From Cyathus striatus (Eukaryota; Basidiomycota; Agaricomycetes; Agaricales; Nidulariaceae), in contig JAOVFP010000018.1 in NCBI GenBank assembly GCA_025738555.1, positions 2,976,001 through 3,040,000 of the forward strand: 64,000 bases of DNA, read 5' to 3'. Numbering within the stretch: position 1 is the stretch's first letter; every line of letters begins with the position of its first letter. The notes beneath the pieces were generated by a model that was not told the DNA's origin, did not search any database, and saw only the letters and a list, made by a program, of their open reading frames with translations. This document shows positions 13,564-24,785 of this stretch, piece after piece. Both the position numbers and the translations under genes were made by a program.

Positions 13564-14728
13564 ATGCATTCTCCTGGACCTGGACTCCAGCAATATCTAG
13601 GAACCAATTATGTTCCTTTAATCGAAGACAAAAAGCAGATTGAGAGCTTCCTGTTGGCCTCTGATAAATAGGTTCGCAACATAGATCTCGAAATCTACCA
13701 GCTGGAACATCGCCTAACCTTTAGGAGGGAGAAGCGATCTAAAGTGACTGAGCTAGCTGGTCGATATCGAGCTTTGGTATACCCGTTCGATAACTTGGTC
13801 AGGACATTCTCCAGGAAATATTTCTTGCATGCCTCCCAGAGGACAGGAGTCCTTTTATGGGCGCTAATGAAGCACCGATGCTACTGACACATATCTGTAG
13901 ATATTGGAGGCTTGTCGCTCATTGTACGTCACGATTACGGGCAGCAATTCACGTCCACTTCCCTGCCATCCGTTCGGAAGACGGTTTTTTTCCAGGAAGA
14001 GCTCGCTCAAGCCGCATTAGATCGGTGTAGAGAGGCTGGTCAAGAATGGCTGCAAAGGGCTCACGCACGCCTACTATCTATATCTGTTTATGAACCACTT
14101 AATGATGGCGCTACGGATTTCGTGAAGACTATGAAACAAAGTCACCTTTCGTTTATCACCAACACTTTACTTTCACACACTCGGCCTGGTACGAAATTGA
14201 CGTCTACCTTTCCCATGAGGTATCAGTAGGATTCATAAAGATCGGATTCTCGCCGATCTTCAGCTATTCTATTCTTTTAACGTCATGCTTGTAATGGCGA
14301 TTTTCAAGAAACTTTTGCGCAGCTGCAGAGAAAGCTTACAGTCGTTGGGGCTATGTCAGCCCGGCGTGCGGTTTTCATATGGTAATTTGACGAAGATCTT
14401 GCGCCTGACGCCAAATCTTAGACGCTTGAGGTTTCGCTTGTCTGTATATAAACACAGATGGGATAGTACTCCCATAGACTTTGACGCGAACTGTGGGTAT
14501 GCCATTTACGATGACTTCCTATAGATGTTTTCGCCTTCTGGAAAGACATATTCTGATATTATGTGCCTCAAGCTCGAGGTTCTAGAATGTGAACAGAGGA
14601 TTATGACAGTAATTTTTACACAAGCTCAGGAAGCATTTGCTAGGTAACATGAAGAGGCTCATCTACGCGATCAACGTAATTCCCTTCTTCAAAGAGTATC
14701 CTTAAATATCGTTGAAAACAGATTTTAA
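13564..14728 (+). pseudogene. Decayed coiled-coil F-box gene
   Basis: The stretch starts with an ATG and reads MHSPGPGLQQYLGTNYVP, matching the N-termini of the intact paralogues (for example LGTNYIPS at 33520). The coiled-coil part is interrupted by a TAG after LLASDK. The F-box region is recognisable only across frames: YRALVYPFDNL, then a shifted copy of the LACLP segment and the cysteine-tryptophan helix. Downstream fragments in several frames match the family: LLRSCRESLQSLGL, LRLTPNLRRLRF and SPSGKTYSDIMCLKLEVLECE. More stops and large deletions follow, and the tail ends near 14728. At about 1.17 kb it is much shorter than the ~1.9 kb of intact copies. It lies between the aldehyde dehydrogenase and another F-box gene. 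It should not give a functional protein. Confidence 0.8.
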
Positions 14729-14855
14729 TGTTAATACTTGTAACATCTAAATTCTTCGAAGCTATCATAGAAATGGTCTCCGGTTGCTTGTATCACCATG
14801 ATCATCCTGAAATACAGATATATGTCATACTTAAGCTCAAGTCCGCAACGTTAGA

Positions 14856-16595
14856 TTACAAGTTAATTATATCATACCCCCAAAATCTATAAGGTCTCCC
14901 TGCATGCCGCGAACACTGCAAACCTTCATTTGGCATAAATCTCCCGCTTCCCATCAACGACTCCCAGTAGCCGAAATCTTTCAGTGATTCACATGGTAAA
15001 GGCGCAACGACGGACACGCATGCATTCTGCAAAGCTGAAACTCGATGGGATTGAGTTGGGTCCTTGCGTACGCGCATGAATTCCTTTATTCCTTTCTTCG
15101 TAAAAGAGGTCTGCATGCCATCGTAACACTCGAAGATCTGTAATTCTGGGCAAACAATCTCCGATTGTTCCTTCCCCAGAGGAGAGAGCAACTCGAGAAG
15201 ATCATCGTTGAGAATTTCGATCTGTTGTGGCAACACTTTGTGGTTGGCAACGGGTTCATTCCGCCACCGATAAAATGGAATATGCTTCCAATAAAAATTC
15301 AGTCGGCGAAGATGCGGCATCATCCGTAGTATTTCGACAAAATCAGCATGCGAATTAAAGCACACCGAATGCATTCCTAGTGATTCCAGATTGACGACAT
15401 GATGGAGTAATTGCCTCAAGGTATTGCAGAAAGTTGTAGTGTCCTGATCGAAAGTAGATACGTGACTGTTCATATAACATTCCAACGTTTTTAAAGAAGG
15501 CAACTTGAGAGATCCAACCAATTTTGAGGTGTAGGTCGATGAATCCATAAGAAGGCACAATGATGTTAGCTTTGGAAGCGTAATTACATCAAATTTCCTC
15601 TGAAATCCCTGCGCCCGTCCACCGTCATATGAGCGAGCATTGATTTTTAGTGTCTGTAATAGCTGACATTGCCTGACAGCGTTGAGCACAATATCAATTG
15701 AAGTCACTTCTCTTGGCATGGGATTGGATGCGTAGTCTATATTTCCTTCCAGGCAGAGACTCGTAATTTGCTTCCAAGGAATGCTTTGTAACCGAGTCAA
15801 ATCCGCCTGTTTAAATTCACTTCCTGTAAATGAGACAGACTTGATATCTCCAGAAACTAGGCGTAATAAAACATCAAGTGGGCGTTCGGATGGTATAACC
15901 CGTTGACCACCAAACTCATGGCAGTCAATATGAATACTTCTAAGCATGAGCAAGCTGTCTCGTGTTAGTCCTTTTGTGAATGCTTCTAATATTTTTGGAT
16001 GAATACAGACATCCATCTCGAACCACCGCCTCGTATGTGGATGCACGGTTGCAAGCAGAAAGGAAATAAATACTGATATAATTCGTTTCCAGAGTGCAAT
16101 ATTCTTTTGACTAGAAGATCGCATACTTTGATAAATGGAAATTGACAATGGTCTTTGACCAGATCTGTTAAGCCACTCGATAACACCAATTTCGCGCTCC
16201 CTGAGTTTGTTTATAACAGGCTCCTCCTGGGAAATATTTAAAAGAGAGAAATACTCTTCTTGAACAGGAGGAAGAACGATGTGGATGGCAGACCAAAGAA
16301 GGGAAATTGAGTGTGCCAATCTTCTCCATGAGCTGCAAATCCGAGTAAGAAGCATTGGGGCTTCGAAAGAAGCCATGCATGGATTGCGGTCGGTCGGTAG
16401 GCATGCTACAAAGATTTCATGCAGTAGGTCTTGTGGCAGGCGATTGATGTAGCAGCGTGTTTGATCGATTTTCGAATTGCGTTGATCCCGTCTTCGAGTC
16501 GGCATCAAGCGAGATGTCCTATTTACTCCGTTTCTCGCAATCTTCGATTTAAGTTGCTGTTTGGCTGACGGACATTTCGTTTTTGCGGATGCCAT
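14856..16595 (-). CDS. F-box protein, coiled-coil family with divergent N-terminus, about 579 aa
   Basis: The single-exon frame carries the family F-box (INRLPQDLLHEIFVACLP, NPCM, APMLLTRICSSWRRLA, LWSAIHIVLP) followed by the usual LRR-like body and a SPLGKEQSEIVCPELQIFEC block near the end. Unlike its paralogues it has no N-terminal coiled coil. About 50 residues rich in Lys, Arg and Gln precede the F-box instead. I placed the start at the ATG at 16593-16595 (MASAKTK). The frame stays open for 30 more codons to an upstream ATG at 16685, which remains possible. An unspliced 5' intron could also hide the real first exon. The C-terminal SPWxGF and YTDL motifs of relatives are missing. Function as an SCF adaptor is inferred. 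Confidence 0.78.
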   Translation of the reverse strand: MASAKTKCPSAKQQLKSKIARNGVNRTSRLMPTRRRDQRNSKIDQTRCYINRLPQDLLHEIFVACLPTDRNPCMASFEAPMLLTRICSSWRRLAHSISLLWSAIHIVLPPVQEEYFSLLNISQEEPVINKLREREIGVIEWLNRSGQRPLSISIYQSMRSSSQKNIALWKRIISVFISFLLATVHPHTRRWFEMDVCIHPKILEAFTKGLTRDSLLMLRSIHIDCHEFGGQRVIPSERPLDVLLRLVSGDIKSVSFTGSEFKQADLTRLQSIPWKQITSLCLEGNIDYASNPMPREVTSIDIVLNAVRQCQLLQTLKINARSYDGGRAQGFQRKFDVITLPKLTSLCLLMDSSTYTSKLVGSLKLPSLKTLECYMNSHVSTFDQDTTTFCNTLRQLLHHVVNLESLGMHSVCFNSHADFVEILRMMPHLRRLNFYWKHIPFYRWRNEPVANHKVLPQQIEILNDDLLELLSPLGKEQSEIVCPELQIFECYDGMQTSFTKKGIKEFMRVRKDPTQSHRVSALQNACVSVVAPLPCESLKDFGYWESLMGSGRFMPNEGLQCSRHAGRPYRFWGYDIINL

Positions 16596-17575
16596 CGGAC
16601 TGCGTAGAACAAGCAGAGAAGTTACTTGGAAGTTACAGTAATGCCGCTGCGCGCATTGACGGTGCCGATGATGTGCGAGCGCCAAAAAGCAGGAATTCCC
16701 ACGGGTTGATTATTACTGGCCATGGCAGTGCCAGTGCCAGGACCTTTCTCATGAGTCATGATACATGACCGTGTTGTGCATGAACATCGACATTGAAACA
16801 TGATAAATTCGAGCACTACAGGAAATTTGATACTGTACAAGTATTTCAACTTGCCTCTTCTATACAGATATGTGTACCCCGTCGTTTCGTGTAGAGCTCT
16901 ACTCATATCTACTTTGTCATTGAATTGATGAATTGATTCCATAATGCTTAACAACACACTCTTAGATGTATACTCCAAAAATTTATGACCGGTCAAGGAA
17001 TCTGGCAGCTGGCAGCTGGCAATCATTCTACCTATGTCTGAGTATTTTAATCAGAAGTGAGATCATTCAATTCATCGACTTGCTATGGTTAAGTATAATT
17101 TATTCTCGATGGAATATGTTAGATCACTTCATTTGAATTACCCAAGTTGGTACCTACCTCATAGTACTGGTATGTTGCTGAGAGTGGCCATAAACGCTGG
17201 AGCAAAAATGTGTGCTGCTATTAAAATATTAACCTTCGGACTCCGATAGTCACGCATGGAGTTGTTACTAATTAGAACCTGTTGACAGCGTGTGACTAGT
17301 AGTATTAGTACTTAATAGCAAGCAACAGCAGAAACAGTCTACAAACCTTACGACAAGCGTACAAATATATTCCTACTTAAATGTCTATTAGGCGTTTGTT
17401 CAGAAGACGCCTTTCGAAATCATCCAACGTAGGTAATTATATGAATCTGACCATGTGAAGACTAAAAGTATCGCCTCTCACAACACAGCAGAAGTCATTA
17501 TTCAATGGCACCCCACCTGCGACTCGTGAAACTCCTCTCGTAACACGGCAGTTGTCATTCAAGAACATCCCAGCC
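16596..17575. other. Divergent intergenic region
   Basis: Nearly 1 kb lies between two divergent F-box genes and should contain both promoters. A 134-codon minus-strand frame (16622-17026) has no recognisable domain and is probably chance or 5' leader of the gene at 14856. No repeat was identified. Confidence 0.35.
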
Positions 17576-18916
17576 ATGGTTTGTGAAATCCCACAGGATA
17601 TCGTAGACCTCATTGTTGACACAGTGGCACTTAACGACGATGAAAACTATACATCTCTCAAAGTCTGCGCTTTAATTTCTAAATGCTTCTTAGGACGATC
17701 ACGTTTCCATCTATTCCATACAGTCCATCTTGGAAACGATTCTCAAAGAAACGGAAATGCATTTGCCAAATATACAAGATTTGCTGGTGCATTAGGCTCA
17801 TCTCCAGAATTGGCACTGTATATCCGAAGATTTTGCCTAGATGATCATGACGACAACAAGAAAATATATAGAGAGCCGACATTTCCTGGTATTCTAGCCA
17901 TGCTAAAGAATATCACAACATTATACATCTCTTTTGAAAATATTCGAGTCGACAATGCCGGGCAGATTAACATGCATTTCTCCTGGACACCAGTCTCCTG
18001 GAAGTTCATATCAAACTCTTTGCGAGAGGCAATTATCAGAGCCCTGTACCTGCCTACAATCAACGAAGTTAAGATAAGAGGTCTTTTCGACATGCCCCAG
18101 TCGATTATCAGCCCTCTTTTTCGGGTATCTATTTTAGCCCTTTATTACTGCAGCATTTCAGGCCAAAATTCCGGTGATGAGTTGGATCAGCATCCTTCTT
18201 CCTTGTCAGACAATCTCAAATCATTGAAATTTTGCCATCTACTATTGCCCTATGTACTGGATCCTTTTTTAGGTCGCTTATCGTCCTCGGATTGCCGATT
18301 GGAAGAGCTTGTGAACATTAATCCAAGCAAAAATGTTGATTTTGAAACTGTCGAGACAATACTAGCAGTTCAAAGTAATTCTCTGACCACTTTAAAGCTT
18401 ACATCTAGTGAGAACCTTCACTAGATATTTAACACAGTACTAACCGGCATCGCCGTTTGTATTATTTCAGAACACATGGCTTCCCTCGACATTGGTGATT
18501 TCCCCTGCCTCCAAAACATTTTCATATACTGGAGACTTTCGACCGATTTTTCGGTCACGCGTCACGGTTGGCCATCCGAGAATCCCTTACCAGATCCAGT
18601 TCTACAAACTCTCTCAAAAGCTCGAAAAGGAAATCAAATCCAAAATATTACATGCGTGCTCAGAAGTGATGGAGATCATATCCAATTGGATTGGAAAAGC
18701 TTGGATTCGCTACTATCGAGTTCATTGTTCGCGGAGTTGCAAAGTGTACGGTTCGTTTTTCCCTATGACCCATATTATAACCTGGGAGATATCGAGAACG
18801 TGCAGGTTTGGATGAGGAAGCTCCTTCCTGCGATACATCAGCGGGCTGCATTGCAGATTGATTTTGAAGTAAATCAAAGACTACCCATATGGTGTAGAGG
18901 GTCAGAAGTTTTGTGA
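17576..18916 (+). CDS. F-box/LRR-like protein, two exons, 425 aa
   Basis: Exons are 17576-18407 and 18471-18916, joined by a 63-bp GT-AG intron (18408-18470) in phase 1. The N-terminus MVCEIPQDIVDLIVDTVA with LKVCALISKCFLGRSRFHLF is an F-box-like segment related to the IPxEITEAIVDAIDD family next door. Weak LRR-like segments follow (NLKSLKFCHL, RLEELVNI, SLTTLKL). The ATG at 17576 has a good context (GCCATGG). The last about 350 bp of exon 2, from 18568 on, are duplicated at 25661-26009, where they form a truncated copy. This gene therefore straddles the left breakpoint of the tandem duplication. Likely SCF adaptor, target unknown. Confidence 0.8.
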
Positions 18917-19360
18917 TAAATGGATGGCTCTAATGTAATGTTGAATAGATACCGTGGGGTTGTAAACTGTCATGTGATTCTAATGTCCATATTGGTGAAA
19001 TTAGTTGTTCTTTCATGTTTCCATGCACAGCACTTGATTTCACAAGGATTGAGATGGGGTATATAGTTACGTATCATCGTATCTATTTCAATTGCTCATT
19101 TTTTCACGATATGTCGCTAACGGGCAAGGAGAAAGCAAGGCTGTACATTGCTGTAGAGACATCACACAGGAAATTGCAATTTACTATTTATAAACGTCAT
19201 GTGTTCACATGCTATAATCAACAATGAACTTATAAACATGACCGTTTCTTTCTATAATACTGCTGTCCACACATCCTGCAGCTCAAAGGTAAGAAAGATA
19301 TATTATCATCGGCTGTACAAATTCTAACTACACATTTCAGCTCTCAAACTTTGTGGAATA
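18917..19360 (+). promoter_or_regulatory. Upstream region with probable 5'-UTR intron
   Basis: This region lies upstream of the F-box gene at 19361. A likely 5'-UTR intron sits at 19289-19340: the donor GTAAGA follows CTCAAAG, a CTAAC branch site lies near 19324, and the acceptor ends TTTCAG 20 bp before the ATG. The same intron of the same length (52 bp) is kept in the duplicate at 26360-26411. Confidence 0.6.
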
Positions 19361-20732
19361 ATGGCAACAGCAAGTAATATCCCTCTTGAAATCACTGAAG
19401 CTATTGTCGATGCAATCGATGATCACGACATCTCCTCTCTTAAAGCATGTGCTTTGGTTCATAGAGACTTCTTGCATGCATCGCGGCGTCGTATATTCGG
19501 TTCAGTTACATGGGAACTCACTGGTAAAAGCTGGCCTGGAGCATCTGAAAAACCAACCAAATACGCTCACTTTCAAAGTGCATTACTCTCATCTCCCGAG
19601 CTTGCACTATACATTCGCGAATTTAACATATGTGGCAAGTTCGACAGTCATGTATTTGCCGGGTCGGCACTGCACACCGTCATTCGTATGCTTCAAAATG
19701 TTACATCCTTTTCAATTCGATCCTACGTACGCCAAAGTTGGCGGACAGCGTTCACGCCTGACTTGAAAAGGGCACTGGTTTCAATTTTCTTGTCGCTTTC
19801 TATCGAGAAGCTCACTCTTGACGGCTTGTATCACATCCCAATTACCTTGGCGAAGTGCTTCACTCGCATACCATGTTTGACTCTATCGGGATCTGGCGCT
19901 TTGTTTCAAGGCAACGGTGGCGACGAAATGGCGACAGTGCCACAGCAGCTGCTTAACATACCGAATAATCAATGCCTTAAAAGTCTCACTATATATGACC
20001 TTATAAATAGAGAGAGCATGCAGCCTCTAATGGACGAAATCGATTCCTCCATTTGCAAGTTAGAGAAGTTGTCGATATTCTATAATGGACCTGGCAGCCT
20101 GGACGTCTTACCGATAATCCATGCATTCATAACCAAAACCAAGAACACCCTGACTACACTCGAGTTTGGATCCCCGAAAGGTGATATACTATTGTCAACG
20201 CTATAATGTGATATATAAGTCTAACATCTATTTAGGGTTTACAGATGATTATTTTTTGGATATAAGCAATCTTAAGCATCTTCGCACTATCAAGTTATCC
20301 GCAGACGTTCCGTCACAGGATCCACTGATGGATATCAGAACCGTCTTATCCCGGGCACCCAATGATAACAAAATTCAAGAAATTATCATTGAATTTGCTT
20401 ACGATTTTATGCTTTATACAGTCTCTAATGTTCGTAAAGATGACAGCTTGGATGCAATGTTGATGGGACCACTGTTTTCAAGGCTGCGAAAGGTGCTTTT
20501 TTTGATACATGGAGTATATTATGAGCCATCGAATGGTATCTCTATCGAGGAGTTCAAGGGTTATCTGCCACAGACAAATGTAAGTGGCTCTGTACGTGTT
20601 GAAGTAGAGTACAAAGAAACATCGGACTGTCAATATCTGGACGATGAAGATGAGACCGAATATGTTCACCGCAGTCTCATTAGTCCCCCTCAGAAGGTTA
20701 CAGTAGGAGCAAAACCATCACATAGACGATAG
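19361..20732 (+). CDS. F-box/LRR-like protein, two exons, 438 aa (duplication copy 1)
   Basis: Exons are 19361-20180 and 20236-20732 with a 55-bp GT-AG intron (20181-20235) in phase 1. The F-box-like N-terminus is MATASNIPLEITEAIVDAIDD plus LKACALVHRDFLHASRRRIF. LRR-like strands follow (SIEKLTLDGL, LKSLTIYDL, LEKLSIFYN, TLTTLEF, LKHLRTIKLS), then an acidic tail near the end (YLDDEDETEYVHR) and a basic finish. It is the direct duplicate of the gene at 26432-27736 and a more distant paralogue of 6763-8035. The copy at 26432 lacks the intron. Probably an SCF adaptor; target unknown. Confidence 0.85.
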
Positions 20733-21193
20733 TTTCATTGTAATTTTCATAACTTTTGCGTGGAACAAAGCATAAATACGAGTGTGTATAATGACATCTT
20801 GGCCATTCAATGGTATAAAGAGGTATATCAGACCTGTACAGAAGAAAAATGCGACAATCTCAAAGGGATGAAGACATTGGACAATTATAAGCGCGAGTTA
20901 AGTTGGCGAGAGGCCTTCACAGGTCCTGATTCCTGAGGCCTCAGTTCGAAGTCAATTTTGAATTCAAGATTTGAACTTCATTCAATAAGAGAAGATCGCA
21001 CGACGCAAACACGTGACAAACGCGTTTCATCCTTTCGCCGGTTCGACGCGCGTCGCGTATGTACATATGATACTCACTTTCCGAAACTAGACAAGAGCTG
21101 GACGTCGGACAATCACAATTGGAATTTGGAACAATCGTACGACTTGACTGCATGACTCGAGCTCTCGAGCTCGCTACTCAACCGAAATAATAG
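20733..21193. other. Intergenic, shared with copy 2
   Basis: This is the 3' flank of the F-box gene, homologous in patches to 27737-28356. It includes a conserved block just after the stop (20752-20770), and a GC-rich stretch around 21005-21060 with several CG-containing direct words. It ends at the nested element. No gene was identified. Confidence 0.4.
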
Positions 21194-22697
21194 TATGAAG
21201 TTCCAAGTGTTGAAAAAGTCGCGCCCGCCGTAAATCGGTTGTGCCGTGTGCCGTATCCATACTGCACCATTGGAATTGCTGGTTTTCTTAATTCATCCGT
21301 TTTATATATGAATGTAATATTTCCTACATAATATGAAGCGCATTTGACTCTTGTTTTATACAGTATTTTCCATCTTTTTGTATGTTTTAGCACCGGAAAG
21401 TAAGTAGTTCCCACGCTCCTCTGCTCACCATTACTCACCGTCAAGCTCAATGCACATTCAAATTCCTTTGCTGTGCGTTCATATATAGCATCTCGCATTC
21501 TTCGTATTCCCATGAAGATTTTGTGGGTTATAGGACACAAGTCATAATTTACAAGTAAAGCTGCGATTAAGTGAGAGATAAAATTTAATAGATCATAATA
21601 AATTCAACGTAAATAATTTGAATGATATACTATCTTATTGAATTTTAGATATTAAAAGTATGATCCTTCATCGTTGCATAAATGTGTTGGGATACTTGCA
21701 ACAACACATGGAAGAGTGATATTACAACCGAGGGGACCTAGCATAAACTACTAGAACTATAGCTTAAACACATTTACATGCCCAGTTTATTCTTTATATT
21801 ATTATATATTTTACGATACTACAGTGCATTTTATACACCGAGATGCAATATGTTTGAATCAACCGCTATCCGGTAGATTCGGTACCTTTTCGGAAGGCTT
21901 AACAGTGCGCGGGGGAGCGTGAGAACTATCCTTCAGATGATAAAAACATAACAAAAAGACAAAATACATCTCTGATAACAGTGTCAAAATGCATTGAATA
22001 TAATATAGTACATGTTTTAATCATAAATATACAAAATGAGTAAGAAAAAACAGCAATCCAACGATGCAGTGTGGATACGGCACACGGCACAACCGATTTA
22101 CGGCGGGCGCGACTTTTTCTATATGCTGCTCCGAATGGGAAATTAATCGCCGTACGCCAGTTTGGTTGCCGTAGTACAGAGTCGCCGTAGTTAATGGTAT
22201 TTCTTCTATTTTCTGCATTTTCACTGCACACTCCTGTTCTAATGTATAAATACATGTCTCTAAACATTTTAATATCAGTAATATGTTCAAAAATTGACTT
22301 AGAAGTTTTGTTTTTTCATTAAATGTTTTGATCAACTGTATTTCCCACGCATTTCCCACGCCTGGTTGATGTACTTTAGAGTAGTCTTACAGCGCATTTC
22401 AGTCCACCTTAAAACTATCTTCAGATATACTCTTACATATTTTGTCTAGAAACGCATATTTCAAGCTAGCTCTCACTTTTGCCTTAAGTTATTTTATTGA
22501 AAATGCTGTTTCAGCTCGATGAGGTATGAAGGTAAAATTGAATAATGAATACCAAGAAAGGTGCTGAATTCTTTGCTTCAGATAATTATATTTAAGTACC
22601 TAAGATGTTGTTCTAAGTATGCGATGTGCGATCGTTGAGTCTATCTGGCCCGAGGGTGATAGCGTCGAGGCGCGTTACATATGGAGGAACGACATGC

Positions 22698-22853
22698 ACC
22701 GCGGGCAATTGCTTCTATTTCCTTTGATGATATCGAGAACATATGATGAAATCAAAATATTTTCGTCATATCTTCTCAATATTATCGATTTTAAAATATT
22801 TTCATCATATAGTCTTGATATCATCAAAGGAAATAGAAGCAATTGCCCGCGGT
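22698..22853. repeat. Central perfect-arm palindrome
   Basis: The sequence begins ACCGCGGGCAATTGCTTCTA and ends with its reverse complement. The arms match over about 37 bp (ending near GATGATATC) and continue imperfectly through an AT-rich loop. It lies at the centre of the nested element. Confidence 0.85.
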
Positions 22854-23812
22854 GATGAGACATCATACACATAATTATGTGTAGTACATGTTAAATTAAT
22901 ATGCATACATATAGTCGATTCTAACTAAAGGCAGCACAACTAGTTTCTGCCCACCAAAAAACATAACGAGTCACATTTAAAATTATATTTGGGATCTATA
23001 TTAAGCTACAGTGTATATATGGTTGTAATAATTAATTTACACCATATACATAACATATGCATACGTAAAACATAAACACTTCAGGTACTTAGATATGTAT
23101 TTGCGAAGCAAAAGCTAATTCATCTTGTTTTATAAAAACTAGTTGAAATTCCTTTGGTTGGAATTAACTATATCAATGCATGTTAATGTAACACTTACTG
23201 CACATCATCACGTGTATGATGTCTTACATCGTTTCCTCCATATGTAATGTGCCTCGACGCTTTTGCTCTCGGGCCGGATGGACTCAACGCTCGCCTGACG
23301 CATACTTAGGATGACACCTCAGGTACTGAAATATTCTTATCTGAAACAAAGTATTCAGCACTTTTTTTGGCATTCATTCTTCAATTTTACCTTCATACCT
23401 CATCGAGCTGAAACAGCATTTTCAATAAAATAACTTAAGGTGCCAGTGAAAACTAACTTGAAATATGGGTTTAAATTTTATAGACAAAATATGAAAGAGT
23501 AAAGCTAAATTAAGTCTTAAGGTGGACTGAAATGCGCTGTAAGACTACTCTAAAGCACATCAACCAGGCGTGGGAAATGCGTGGGAAATACAGTTGATCA
23601 AAACATTTAATGAAAAAACACAACTTCTAAGTCAATTTTTGAACATATTACTGATATTAAAATGTTTAGAGACATGTATTTATACATTAGAACAGGAGTG
23701 TGCAGTGAAAATGCAGAAAATAGAAGAAATACTGTTAACTACGGCGACTCTGTACTATGGCAACCGAACTGGTGTACGGCGATTAATTTCCCATTCGGAG
23801 CGGCATATTTCT

Positions 23813-24730
23813 ATGAAGTTCCAAGTGTTGAAAAAGTCGCCGCCGCCGTAATTCGGTTGTGCCGTGGCCGTATCCACACTGCATAGTCAGAATTGCTGTT
23901 CTTTCTTGCTTATGTTGTATAAAATGTGTACTATATTATATTCTATACATTTTGGCGCTTTTATGCGAGATATATTCTATGTTTTTGCTATGTTTTATCA
24001 TTTGAAGAATTTTTCCCACGCTCCCCCACACATTGTTCAACATTCCGAAAAGGTACTGAATCTACTGAATAAATGTTGATTCAAATGTTTTTAAACTATA
24101 GTTAGAGTAGTTTATGTTAGGTCTCCTTTGTAATATCCAGCTCCTCCACTCATCACTACTCACCATCGAGCTCAACACAATTTCTTCGTTATGCGTTATC
24201 TAGATAATCTCGCATGCTACGTATTCTCATGACGATTTTGGGTTGTAGGACAGAACTAATAGTGTACAAGTAAAGCTGTGATTAAGTAAGAGATATAAGT
24301 TACATCACAAATTCAACGTAATGAGTTGAATGATATATGAGCTTATTTAATTTCAATATAGTAAATATGATCCCTTACGTGCCCAGTGTACTTTGTATTA
24401 TTATGTATTTCAAGATAGAGTGCATTTTATCATGAAGAGATGCAATATTTTTGAACCAACATTTATTCGGTAGATTTGGTGTGTTCTCGGAAAGCTGAAC
24501 AGTGCGTGGGGGAGCGTGGGAAAAATTCTTCAAATGATAAAACATAGCAAAAACATAGAATATATCTCGCATAAAAGCGCCAAAATGTATAGAATATAAT
24601 ATAGTACACATTTTATACAACATAAGCAAGAAAGAACAGCAATTCTGACTATGCAGTGTGGATACGGCCACGGCACGCCGCACAACTGAATTACGGCGGC
24701 GGCAACTTTTTCAACACTTGGAACTTCATA
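23813..24730. repeat. Palindromic sub-element, right copy (MITE-like)
   Basis: This 918-bp sub-element starts TATGAAGTTCC and ends GGAACTTCATA. Its left about 270 bp and right about 280 bp are near-identical inverted copies around a unique middle of about 370 bp. A diverged copy occupies 21194 to about 22112; its inner end has lost roughly 20 bp of the terminus. It has no coding capacity. Confidence 0.75.
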
Positions 24731-24785
24731 CCGGATGGTATGTGGATGGTAAGCGGACTCCGAGGAGGATATGAGGGTCTAGAGT

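Larger units (their letters stand above)
21194..24730. mobile_element. Nested inverted-repeat (foldback-type) element, 3537 bp, no transposase
   Basis: The termini are inverted copies of each other, identical for the first 26 bp (starting TATGAAGTTCCAAGTGTTG) and similar for about 75-90 bp. Most of the element is one large inverted repeat: the left arm is about 21194-22690 and the right arm about 23220-24730. Each arm ends in a smaller element that is itself palindromic (21194 to about 22112, and 23813-24730). The centre has a further palindrome at 22698-22853 with arms of about 37 bp. The spacer 22854-23220 is AT-rich. Open frames in the arms mirror each other and match no known protein. The bases flanking each terminus suggest a TA target, but this is uncertain. 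Non-autonomous DNA element or nested MITEs is the best reading. Confidence 0.75.

Noticed and set aside
22021..24683. Open frames such as those encoding MGNAWEIQLIKTFNEKT in both arms of the nested element as transposon genes
   Set aside because: They are mirror copies caused by the inverted repeat, are short, and match no transposase or other domain.
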